Shown one piece after another: positions 8,881 through 16,326 of a stretch of 64,000 nucleotides of DNA. The translations under genes were made by a program, and so were the position numbers. Location of the stretch: contig CAWAHU010000001.1 in NCBI GenBank assembly GCA_963781955.1, forward strand, positions 372,001 through 436,000. Direction: 5' to 3'. The notes under the pieces were generated by a model. The model made no database searches and had not been told where the DNA came from. It saw only the letters and a program-made list of their open reading frames with translations. Position 1 is the first letter of the stretch; the number at the start of each line of letters is the position of its first letter. Origin of the DNA: Bog-473 sp963781955. Lineage in GTDB: Bacteria; Actinomycetota; Acidimicrobiia; Acidimicrobiales; RAAP-2.

Positions 8881-8894
8881 GGACACCGGTGTCC
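8881..8894. promoter_or_regulatory. Perfect 14-bp palindrome upstream of tRNA-Ala
   Basis: GGACACCGGTGTCC is a perfect palindrome 62 bp after the SepX-like stop and 25 bp before the tRNA. A TATCTT sequence at 8901-8906 could be the tRNA -10 element. The palindrome may be an operator or part of a transcription stop for the upstream gene. Confidence 0.3.
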
Positions 8895-8919
8895 TGCGGC
8901 TATCTTGGAGCGGACCCCC

Positions 8920-8992
8920 GGGGGTGTAGCTCAGTTGGCAGAGCGCTACGTTCGCAATGTAGAGGCCGTGGGTTCGAATCCCATCACCTCCA
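8920..8992 (+). tRNA. tRNA-Ala (anticodon CGC)
   Basis: A full cloverleaf can be drawn. The acceptor arm GGGGGTG pairs with CACCTCC, the D arm is GCTC...GAGC, the anticodon stem is CTACG/TGTAG with loop TTCGCAA (anticodon CGC), and the T arm is GTGGG-TTCGAAT-CCCAT. The acceptor contains the G3:U70 wobble pair that specifies alanine. The length is 73 nt and the terminal CCA is not encoded. Less GC-rich, accessory-looking DNA begins directly downstream, so the gene may be an integration site. Confidence 0.95.
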
Positions 8993-9046
8993 CCCCGTTG
9001 TCAGAAATACAACGTATTACCTGTTCAGAGGGTATATTTAATCGCT

Positions 9047-9066
9047 ATTTGCCAACCTAGGCAAAT
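9047..9066. repeat. Inverted repeat just downstream of tRNA-Ala
   Basis: ATTTGCC and GGCAAAT flank a 6-nt loop within a conspicuously AT-rich stretch (9003-9066) starting 11 bp after the tRNA. It could be a tRNA transcription stop or part of an attachment region. There is no T-tract. Confidence 0.35.
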
Positions 9067-9204
9067 GGCGATGTTCGAAACCCCCTGCTCGTCGGCTACA
9101 GCCGAGCTGGCGTCGCTATTCGTCGCCAGCAAGCAATTTCGGCGCCCGTCGACCCAGAAGTGACCCACCTTCCCGGCCGCGAGCGGGGGCACCCTGATGC
9201 GCGT

Positions 9205-9567
9205 TCAGGGAGCAGGAGGTGGAGCCGGTGACGTTGGGGAAGGCCCACCTGGATTGGTGCCAGGTGGCAACGGATAACCAAGACCGGCTGCTCGCTGCAG
9301 GTACTCGTCGGAGGTGATCTCTCCTCGTGCATACCGCATCCGCAGCTCGGTCAATGCCGGATCACCTGCGGGTCCATGACTGGCACCCGCAGAAACCGAC
9401 CCTGAGGGCAGGGGTCGCGTCTTCCGGAGTCTGATGACGGCCAAGACTGCAAGAACCACGAGGGCAGCGAGCAACACCAGGAAGAGGATCCGAGGACAGG
9501 ATGGTGAGCCGAATGGCCATAGCGGAACATGGATACTCCTCGTCCGTTTGGGGGACAAGTCCATCAA
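9205..9567 (-). CDS. SHOCT-domain membrane protein
   Basis: A 120-aa protein with one membrane span near residues 27-45 (ILFLVLLAALVVLAVLAVI), a short linker, a SHOCT motif (LTELRMRYARGEITSDEYLQ) and a Pro-rich tail. SHOCT domains are short C-terminal helices found in many actinobacterial membrane proteins and are thought to mediate oligomerisation. The start may be either of two adjacent ATGs at 9567 and 9564. A second SHOCT membrane protein lies at 23864. No operon partner is seen. Confidence 0.72.
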   Translation of the reverse strand: MMDLSPKRTRSIHVPLWPFGSPSCPRILFLVLLAALVVLAVLAVIRLRKTRPLPSGSVSAGASHGPAGDPALTELRMRYARGEITSDEYLQRAAGLGYPLPPGTNPGGPSPTSPAPPPAP

Positions 9568-9639
9568 AGCAGACTGCGCTCACGACTTGTACGCGGCGGG
9601 TCGGGCCGGTCGTGGTTTGGTCCTGTCGTTTCGCTGTGG

Positions 9640-10059
9640 ATGTCCTCCGCCCGCGCATACGAGATCACCCCAGCGTCAGGAGTAATCAGACTGCAATGTG
9701 ATGCCAAGCACGTTGCCAGGTGCCTCAAAGCTCGGATTCAGCCTCACGGAGCACCTTGCTTCATGGATGCCGTCATTTTGGAGTCGTGTCACAGCAACTG
9801 GATCTTCGATCGGGACCGAATGCGGTTCCGTAGGATGTTGAAAGGCATCGAGGTCGAAGATCGATGGGTCTTCACCGAGTGGCGCCCATACTGGGACCTC
9901 GTGATTGACCCAGATTCCGAATCTTTCACCGTTCACCTTGATGCATCCAGATCGCGCCTGATCAGGTCGTGGAATCACACCGAAGACTGCGTGCAATGCG
10001 GAGATCACGAAACGGCTGAACTCTCTTTGGAGGACATTCGTCAGGCCCTCCGCGGGTAA
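9640..10059 (+). CDS. Hypothetical protein
   Basis: A protein of about 139 aa from the ATG at 9640. The frame stays open further upstream, to 9529, but that part overlaps the divergent SHOCT gene. The sequence is globular and charged, with FDRDRMRFRRMLKGIEVED, a Trp-rich middle (RWVFTEWRPYWDLVID) and a Cys pair near the end (DCVQCGDHE) that could bind a metal. The family is not recognised. Coding character is moderate: the frame is long and the amino-acid mix is protein-like. Confidence 0.45.
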   Translation: MSSARAYEITPASGVIRLQCDAKHVARCLKARIQPHGAPCFMDAVILESCHSNWIFDRDRMRFRRMLKGIEVEDRWVFTEWRPYWDLVIDPDSESFTVHLDASRSRLIRSWNHTEDCVQCGDHETAELSLEDIRQALRG

Positions 10060-10197
10060 TCCATCGCAGAACCCATTCGGATGATGTGCTGCGCCTGCGT
10101 CGAGAGCAAGTTAGATGACGCCCCAGAGGGCTGATGGTGCACTCGTGTCGGAACCACTACGATCGGCTCGCTACTTTAGGATGCCAGGTGCTTCTCC

Positions 10198-11142
10198 ATG
10201 ACGCGTCGAAGAGCTGCCCACAGCGGTCGGCGACTTGGGGTGGCCTTTGTTGTGGCCGCCGTGCTCGTCATCACCATCGCCGTGGTGGCGAACGAAGCGG
10301 TCAATTCCCACTCGACGCCCGAGGAGGGTACGGCACTAGACCCTTCGTACTTCGCTTCTGGGGCGTGTATGGCGTTTGCGCCCACCGTCGGCAACAACAC
10401 CAAGACGGTGTTCCTCGATGCTGGTCATGGTGGGGTCGACCCCGGTGGCATGGGGACCACCGAAGCGGGGCAGACGATCTACGAATCCGACGTGAACCTC
10501 GCCATCGTCCTCGACACGATGGCTCTCCTCAGGGCGCGTGGCTACAGGGTCGTCGTCTCACGGACCGAAGACACCACAGTGCTTCGATTGGGCTCGGGCG
10601 ACACCGACGAAGGAGTGCTCTCAGAGCTCGGTTCTCACGACGACGTCGCTGCCAGGGATGTCTGTGCCAACCTGGCCAAGGCCGATCTGCTGGTGGGGAT
10701 CTATATGGATGCCGGTGGCACTCCGCAGAATGCGGGCAGCGTCACTGTGTACGACCCAGATCGGTCGTTCTCGAAGGACAACCTCAAACTGGCAAACCTG
10801 CTTCAGAACGATGTCCTCACGAAGATGAATGCCCAAGGCTGGCAGGTTCCCAATGACGGGGTGCAGCCTGATGCTGGCTTCGGCTCCGCCGTCGGCAACC
10901 CCTCGAGCGATGCCCTGGCGGCAGAAGCTGCTGCCTACAACCATCTGATGCTTCTCGGCCCGAGCGCGTCCGGGTACTTCTCCACGCCGAGCCAGATGCC
11001 GGGCGCGGTCATCGAGCCGCTCTATCTCACTGATCCCTTCGAGGCAACGATCGCCGCCAGCGAGGCTGATCAAAAGACCGTTGCTGAGGGGGTTGCGACA
11101 TCCATCGAACAGTATTTCGCTCCAACTGCGAAGTCCAGCTAA
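10198..11142 (+). CDS. N-acetylmuramoyl-L-alanine amidase-like protein (Amidase_3), altered zinc site
   Basis: A 314-aa exported protein with a basic N-terminus and membrane/signal segment (LGVAFVVAAVLVITIAVVA), then an Amidase_3 domain. The first zinc ligand is present in FLDAGHGG (H77) and the second in YESDVNL (E96). The third family ligand, normally a His in a SIHxN motif, is replaced by Tyr in GIYMDAGG (Y169). It may therefore be a peptidoglycan-binding or weakly active homolog. The ATG follows a weak ribosome site. It is a single gene next to a convergent MFS exporter. Confidence 0.75.
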   Translation: MTRRRAAHSGRRLGVAFVVAAVLVITIAVVANEAVNSHSTPEEGTALDPSYFASGACMAFAPTVGNNTKTVFLDAGHGGVDPGGMGTTEAGQTIYESDVNLAIVLDTMALLRARGYRVVVSRTEDTTVLRLGSGDTDEGVLSELGSHDDVAARDVCANLAKADLLVGIYMDAGGTPQNAGSVTVYDPDRSFSKDNLKLANLLQNDVLTKMNAQGWQVPNDGVQPDAGFGSAVGNPSSDALAAEAAAYNHLMLLGPSASGYFSTPSQMPGAVIEPLYLTDPFEATIAASEADQKTVAEGVATSIEQYFAPTAKSS

Positions 11143-11250
11143 GGGGCGGAGACAGGCTTCAGCGGCGTTGCCACAATGGCTGGAGCCACTTCAGCAAGAG
11201 CTCTGCTGGGTTCTCATTCCGCCGGCAGACGATGATTCACTCACGATCCG

Positions 11251-12984
11251 TCAGCAGGATCTTTCAGGTGCCCCCGAATGTCCTGCGGCCGGGACTCCAG
11301 AAGGTGCCCCACTCGTCGTTGGGCGCGAGTCTCCTCTCATCGTGCTGTCCGCGGACTCGTTATCCGCCCGAGCTGGCAACAGGGCAATGACGAGTATCGT
11401 CCCGACGACAGCCGTGGCGGCGCCGACACTCAACGCCAGGTCCATGCCACTGACAAAGGCGCGGTTTGCAGCGCCGACGAGTGCCCGCCCTGCGGCACCT
11501 CCGATGTGGTTGCCAACCGCGATCGCTCCGCCCAAGGAACCTGTAATGAGGTGGGTCGCAGCCGTTGGCACGTGGTAGTGGCTGAGCAAAGCCGCCAGCC
11601 GATTCTGGTAGCGGGTGTTCAGCAGGCTCCCGAGTACGGCGACGCCCAGAGCGCCTCCGAGCTGCAGCGACGCACTGTTGGTCCCGGAAGCCACGCCTGC
11701 TTCCTCCCGCGGCACCGAGCCCATGATCGACTCGGTCGTCGGTGCCATGACGAGGGCCGTGCCAAATCCGATAATCATGAACGCCGGAAAGACGTCGGCA
11801 TAGGACCCGCCGAGCGTCGTCTGGGCGAAGAGGAACATGCCGATGGCCACGGCACCCATGCCGCAAGCCACAACGACCTTCGTGCCGAGCCAGCGGACGA
11901 GGTAGCTCGACATCGGTGCGACGACCAGGAGAACGAGTGCGATCGGTGCGATTCGCATCCCGGTCTCCAGAGGTGTGTAGCCGAGGGTGAACTGCAGATA
12001 CTGGGTTGCCACGAACAACAGACCCATGAGCGCAAAGATGACCAGCGACACGGTGCCGATAGCCACACTGAAGCGTCGCGAACCAAAGTAGGAGAGCTCG
12101 AGCATCGGATGGCTGCAGTGACGCTCCCACCCGACGAAACCAGCCAAGAGGGCGAGGCCAGTCCCCACCCCGACGGCGACGAGAGGTGAACTCCAGGTCC
12201 GAGTCGATGCTTCGATGATTCCCCAAATCAGCAGGCTCATACCCGCGATCGAAAGCAACGCACCGACGGGATCGGGTCGCTTGCTCGAGGGGTTGCGCGA
12301 GTTCGGTACGAGCCAGATAGCAGCAACGAATCCAAGTATCGCCAAGGGGAGGTTGACGAAGAAGATGGAGCCCCACCAGTAGTGGGCGAGAAGCCAACCG
12401 CCGACAATCGGGCCAATGGCAATCCCCAGACCGCTCGTTCCGGACCAGATACCGATCGCCAGCGCCCGCTCTTCAGGCTTCCGGTAGATGTTCGTCAAGA
12501 TCGAAAGGGTCGACGGCATGATCATTGCCGCACCAGCACCCATGATGGCGCGTGTTGCAATGAGCCAGTGTGGGGTGGCCGAGAACGCGGCTGCGACCGA
12601 TCCCACTGCGAAACATGCGAGGCCAGTCATGAAGACCCACTTGCGACCGAACCGGTCGCCGGTGCTGCCAGCGACGAGCAGGAGACCGGCCAGCACCACG
12701 GCGTATGCATCGACGATCCACTGGAGCTGGCTGGAGGATGCGTGGAGATCTCGAACGAGCGTCGGCAGCGCCACATTCACGATCGTGTTGTCCAAGCTCA
12801 CGATCAACAGGGTGATGCAGAGCACCGCCAGGGTGAGGCCCCGAGGAATGCGTCGACTGGGCCCGAACTCCCCACCACTGGCGGCAGTTCCGGAAGCTTC
12901 GGCGATTGACCCCTGGTTATCGTCTGACCTCGCGCTGACCTCGTAGGCCTGCATCACGTCCAGTTTGCTAGCGGAGTGAAGCAC
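11251..12984 (-). CDS. MFS transporter, DHA2 (EmrB/QacA) family drug exporter
   Basis: A 577-aa membrane protein with about 14 predicted spans, the usual DHA2 topology and length. The motifs fit: LDNTIVNVALPTL in span 1, GSTGDRFGRKW between spans 2 and 3, and the antiporter motif C region GIAIGPIVGGWL. The predicted role is proton-driven export of drugs or other amphipathic compounds, or possibly a lipid. The start is the GTG at 12984, with an alternative ATG at 12954. No regulator gene adjoins it. Confidence 0.88.
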   Translation of the reverse strand: MLHSASKLDVMQAYEVSARSDDNQGSIAEASGTAASGGEFGPSRRIPRGLTLAVLCITLLIVSLDNTIVNVALPTLVRDLHASSSQLQWIVDAYAVVLAGLLLVAGSTGDRFGRKWVFMTGLACFAVGSVAAAFSATPHWLIATRAIMGAGAAMIMPSTLSILTNIYRKPEERALAIGIWSGTSGLGIAIGPIVGGWLLAHYWWGSIFFVNLPLAILGFVAAIWLVPNSRNPSSKRPDPVGALLSIAGMSLLIWGIIEASTRTWSSPLVAVGVGTGLALLAGFVGWERHCSHPMLELSYFGSRRFSVAIGTVSLVIFALMGLLFVATQYLQFTLGYTPLETGMRIAPIALVLLVVAPMSSYLVRWLGTKVVVACGMGAVAIGMFLFAQTTLGGSYADVFPAFMIIGFGTALVMAPTTESIMGSVPREEAGVASGTNSASLQLGGALGVAVLGSLLNTRYQNRLAALLSHYHVPTAATHLITGSLGGAIAVGNHIGGAAGRALVGAANRAFVSGMDLALSVGAATAVVGTILVIALLPARADNESADSTMRGDSRPTTSGAPSGVPAAGHSGAPERSC

Positions 12985-13232
12985 CGGGCAGGGCCGAAGG
13001 GCACACCGTTACGAGTAGCGCTCCTTGGGACGCAGTCTTGGGTTGATCACCGAACAGTGGATGACTCCACTACAGACGGACCGATAGCGAGCCCCCACGC
13101 CGTTCCTCGTCCTCAGGAGGAGGTTGCGACGGGTGCCGGAACCTGGGCACTTTCGGCAATCTGCGACTTGGACCAGACTGCCGAGCGAGCAGTGTGACCA
13201 CATGGTCGCCCAAGACGCGCTAGATCGTCGAC

Positions 13233-13321
13233 AGGGCGCCGATGCATTGGCCTCGGTGATCGGATCTATCAAGGCGGACGGCTACTCGTTCGTCACGCTG
13301 GACGCTCTCCTCGAGAACGAC
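13233..13321 (+). pseudogene. C-terminal fragment of a polysaccharide deacetylase gene
   Basis: The translation ALASVIGSIKADGYSFVTLD continues into ALLEND and matches almost residue for residue the end of the intact deacetylase at 24333-25256 (ALASVIGSIKVAGYSFVTLD, then ALLGSG). The DNA is also closely similar over about 85 bp. Only the last 30 or so residues of the domain are present, with no catalytic motifs. It is a gene remnant. Confidence 0.75.
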
Positions 13322-13402
13322 AGAGCACAAACAGGTGATGCACCCACTCCATTGCGGCCTGGTGAATTGACGATCGATAAGTGTGGCAGCGATGTGAGTG
13401 TC

Positions 13403-13945
13403 CTAAAGGAGAGCGCGTTCATCCCATGATTTCCTCTCGCCATCGGGACCGTGGGACACATGCGCAGTCGGGAAGATGATCCGCTGATAGATGACGAATT
13501 TGATGAGCCAGAAAGTCAGCATCACGATCGGGTACCCGATCGCCACGACCAATAGGTGGAAGGGATGGCCCGCCGGAGCAAGACTGGCGAGAGCACCCGT
13601 CAGCAAGCTGGTCAGCGCGATGCAGCTGATCGAGACGATCCAGTAGAGAATCACCTGACGCAGGACGCGCTCTCGGGGCGCCTCCCTCCAGATCCAGTAG
13701 CGACTCAACAAGTAGGACGGGACTGTTCCAGCGAGGCTGGCGGCCAGTGCGGCGATGGTGGCCGTCGTGAGATCGAGCCCGTAGAGGATGAGGAGTGTGG
13801 CCTCACTCACGGCGAAAGCCACCGCAGATGTCGCGGCATAGCGAGCGAGGCGGACTATGCCGGCCCAACTGACGCGGTCGAAGGCGCCGATGGTATGGCG
13901 AGTGGTTCCTTCGTGGATCACACAGGAGTCAGACATGGAGGCCAC
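13403..13945 (-). CDS. GtrA-family membrane protein
   Basis: A 180-aa protein with four predicted membrane spans (starting around ATSAVAFAVSEATLLILY) and the family-like motif SYLLSRYWIWRE. GtrA proteins act in membrane steps of surface-glycan synthesis, classically moving a bactoprenol-linked sugar. It overlaps the end of the second cysH by 17 bp, so the two are co-transcribed, which hints that the substrate may be a sulfosugar or related glycan. Function beyond the family is inferred. Confidence 0.82.
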   Translation of the reverse strand: MASMSDSCVIHEGTTRHTIGAFDRVSWAGIVRLARYAATSAVAFAVSEATLLILYGLDLTTATIAALAASLAGTVPSYLLSRYWIWREAPRERVLRQVILYWIVSISCIALTSLLTGALASLAPAGHPFHLLVVAIGYPIVMLTFWLIKFVIYQRIIFPTAHVSHGPDGERKSWDERALL

Positions 13946-14714
13946 ACTCGGTCTTTTCCGTTCCGGGCCAGCGCCCGGCTCGCGGATCTTCGAATGAGGA
14001 AACCGGTCGGGTGGTGGGCTCGCACCCGATGGACGGGTACCCCCACGGTTTCAACGGGTGGACCGGGAGCCGATGATCGGCTTCGTATCGGGAGACGTCG
14101 TCATTCGTCCAGCAAGCCAGCGGGTTGATCTTGACCAATCCTCGGGCCGAATCCCAACCGACGATCGGCGACGACGTTCGACTCGGCGTATCACTGCGCT
14201 TCAGGCCGCTCACCCATGCGTGGCGTCCTCTCAGCGCCCTCGTGAGAGGAAGGACCTTTCGCAGCTCGCAGCAGCGTTCGGAACCGCACGGCCACGGCTC
14301 GGCTTCAGCACCGGGTCGGATGATGTTCAGGTTGAGGCCGTAGACCACGCGGACCTGCTCGACGAAAGTGAGCGTTTCGGCAAAGTGAGAGCCGGTATCG
14401 AGAAAGATGATCTCGGCGCGCGAGTCGATCTGTGTGGCGAGATCTACCAGGACGCAGTTCTGGAATGAAGATACGACCGAAAGGAGTGGGCCGAACTCTC
14501 CAAATGCCCACGCCAGGACCTCCTCAGGTGGGGCACCTTCGAAGCTTGCATTGAGTGCGACAAGATCAACACCCGGTGGCGCGAGGGCATCGACCCAGCC
14601 TTCGATGGCACGGTGCCCCTCACGGATGTCGGGGCCATCACGTGGACCGATCCAGACCGTGCTGCCAGGAGAAGCATTGTCTCCTCGAGGTTGCCGAGGC
14701 GTAGTGAGCGTCAT
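13929..14714 (-). CDS. cysH: Second CysH-type APS/PAPS reductase
   Basis: A 261-aa paralog of the reductase at 3108 with a longer N-terminus of about 50 residues. The motifs are SSFQNCVLVDLA, IIFLDTGSHFAET, C148-C149, WVSGLKRSD, C231-E-P-T234 and the catalytic TECGLHV (C257). As in the first copy, the fourth cluster cysteine is threonine. It is followed by overlapping gtrA and is divergent from UDP-sulfoquinovose synthase. The likely role is to make sulfite for sulfosugar synthesis rather than for cysteine. ATG start at 14714. Confidence 0.88.
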   Translation of the reverse strand: MTLTTPRQPRGDNASPGSTVWIGPRDGPDIREGHRAIEGWVDALAPPGVDLVALNASFEGAPPEEVLAWAFGEFGPLLSVVSSFQNCVLVDLATQIDSRAEIIFLDTGSHFAETLTFVEQVRVVYGLNLNIIRPGAEAEPWPCGSERCCELRKVLPLTRALRGRHAWVSGLKRSDTPSRTSSPIVGWDSARGLVKINPLACWTNDDVSRYEADHRLPVHPLKPWGYPSIGCEPTTRPVSSFEDPRAGRWPGTEKTECGLHV

Positions 14715-14982
14715 GTCTGACCTCCGGGGCCCCGAATGTCCATTTCGTCCGTCAAGTCCAATGTGTAGGCGGGATCGGTCACCTGACAGGGGCTTTGGTC
14801 ACCTTCGAACGCCTGCCGGCGGAAGACCTACCTGAGACACAGCGCAGGCCCAGGGAAGATTCAGACTCGGTTCGCGACCCACACGTTTGACGCGGCAGTG
14901 ACATTGGACCCTACGAGGGACGTCGGTTTCGGAGTACACCCCGAAATGGAAGCGCATGCTCGGGGCTGGGTTTGGAGGAGTC

Positions 14983-16170
14983 ATGAGAACCTTGGTGCTG
15001 GGCGGAGATGGCTATCTGGGGTGGCCGACAGCCCTGCATTTGTCCGCAGCGGGCCACGAGGTGGCCATTGCGGACAATTTCGCCCGGCGTGGCTACGACC
15101 GGGAGTTGGGCGCAACGAGCTTGGTGCCGATCGCGCCACTCGACGAACGGGTCAGGGCGTGGCGGGAGGTCTCGAACCGCCAGATCAAGACATTCGTCGG
15201 TGATCTCAGCGACCCTTCGTTCACAAAGTCGCTTATCGACGAGGTCCGCCCCAAGACAATTGTCCACTTCGCAGAGCAGCGTTCCGCACCCTATTCGATG
15301 ATCGACCAGGCCCACGCGGTGTACACACAGGTGAACAACGTGGTGGGCACACTGAACGTGCTCTATGCCATCGCGGAGATCGACCCGGCCATTCACTTGG
15401 TGAAGCTCGGCAGCATGGGTGAGTACGGGACGCCGAATATCGACATCGAGGAGGGTTGGCTCGAGGTCACTCACAAGGGTCGCACCGACACCGTCTTGTA
15501 CCCCAAGCGGCCCGGATCCTTCTACCACCTGTCCAAGGTCCACGACAGCCACAACATCGAATTCGCGTGCCGAGCTTGGAACCTACGGGCCACCGACCTC
15601 AACCAGGGAATCGTCTACGGCCAAGAGACTGATCTGACGAAACTCGACCCCGCCCTGGCGACCAGGTTCGACTACGACGCCGTCTTCGGGACGGTCCTCA
15701 ACCGGTTGATCGTCCAGGCCGTGTGCGGGCACCCACTCACCGTCTACGGGAGCGGGCATCAGATTCGAGGGATGCTCGACATTCGCGACACCGTCGAATG
15801 CATCCGGATTGCGGCGGAGAACCCTGCGAAGCCGGGGGAGTTCCGGGTGTTCAACCAGTTCACGGAGCAATTCTCCGTCCTCCAACTGGCTGAGATGATC
15901 CGTGACACATACCCCGGGCCCGTTCGCATCGCCCGGATCGAGAACCCCCGGGTCGAGTCTGCCGAGCATTACTACAACGCGGTTCACTCACGATTGATCG
16001 ATCTCGGCCTCGAGCCTCACACCCTGAGCGACACCCTCATCGACTCGTTGTTCTCGATCACCGAGAGCAACAAGGAGCATGTCGACCCCAGTCTCTTCGA
16101 TCCAAGCGTGCAATGGACGGCAACGTCGAGCTCTGTTGGGACTCACCCGGTCAAGGCCTCCGCTGCATGA
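14983..16170 (+). CDS. sqdB: UDP-sulfoquinovose synthase
   Basis: Makes UDP-sulfoquinovose from UDP-glucose and sulfite; it is an SDR-type enzyme. The 395-aa sequence carries SQD1/SqdB hallmarks: GGDGYLGW (residues 7-14), FAEQRSAPYSM, KLGSMGEYGTPNIDIEEGW, VLYPKRPGSFYHLSKVHDSH with the catalytic YxxxK, and DLNQGIVYG. Ser replaces the Thr usual in the GTMGEYG motif of plant SQD1. The ATG at 14983 has a close GGAGG, so it is preferred over the ATG at 14956. The divergent cysH2 could provide sulfite. No sulfoquinovosyltransferase (SqdX/SqdD-like) is visible nearby, so the acceptor is unknown. Confidence 0.9.
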   Translation: MRTLVLGGDGYLGWPTALHLSAAGHEVAIADNFARRGYDRELGATSLVPIAPLDERVRAWREVSNRQIKTFVGDLSDPSFTKSLIDEVRPKTIVHFAEQRSAPYSMIDQAHAVYTQVNNVVGTLNVLYAIAEIDPAIHLVKLGSMGEYGTPNIDIEEGWLEVTHKGRTDTVLYPKRPGSFYHLSKVHDSHNIEFACRAWNLRATDLNQGIVYGQETDLTKLDPALATRFDYDAVFGTVLNRLIVQAVCGHPLTVYGSGHQIRGMLDIRDTVECIRIAAENPAKPGEFRVFNQFTEQFSVLQLAEMIRDTYPGPVRIARIENPRVESAEHYYNAVHSRLIDLGLEPHTLSDTLIDSLFSITESNKEHVDPSLFDPSVQWTATSSSVGTHPVKASAA

Positions 16171-16326
16171 TCGGCGTGGCTGGAGTTGCAACAGATGACT
16201 GCTCGTTGATCCCGCTGCGCCGAGGACATGCCGAGCTGCTTCTAGATTCGGCAGGTGTGCACTCGGGAGAGACAACCGATGGCCGACGGCCAGGTTCTCG
16301 TTGTTTGCTGAGGTCTGACGGGTTCG

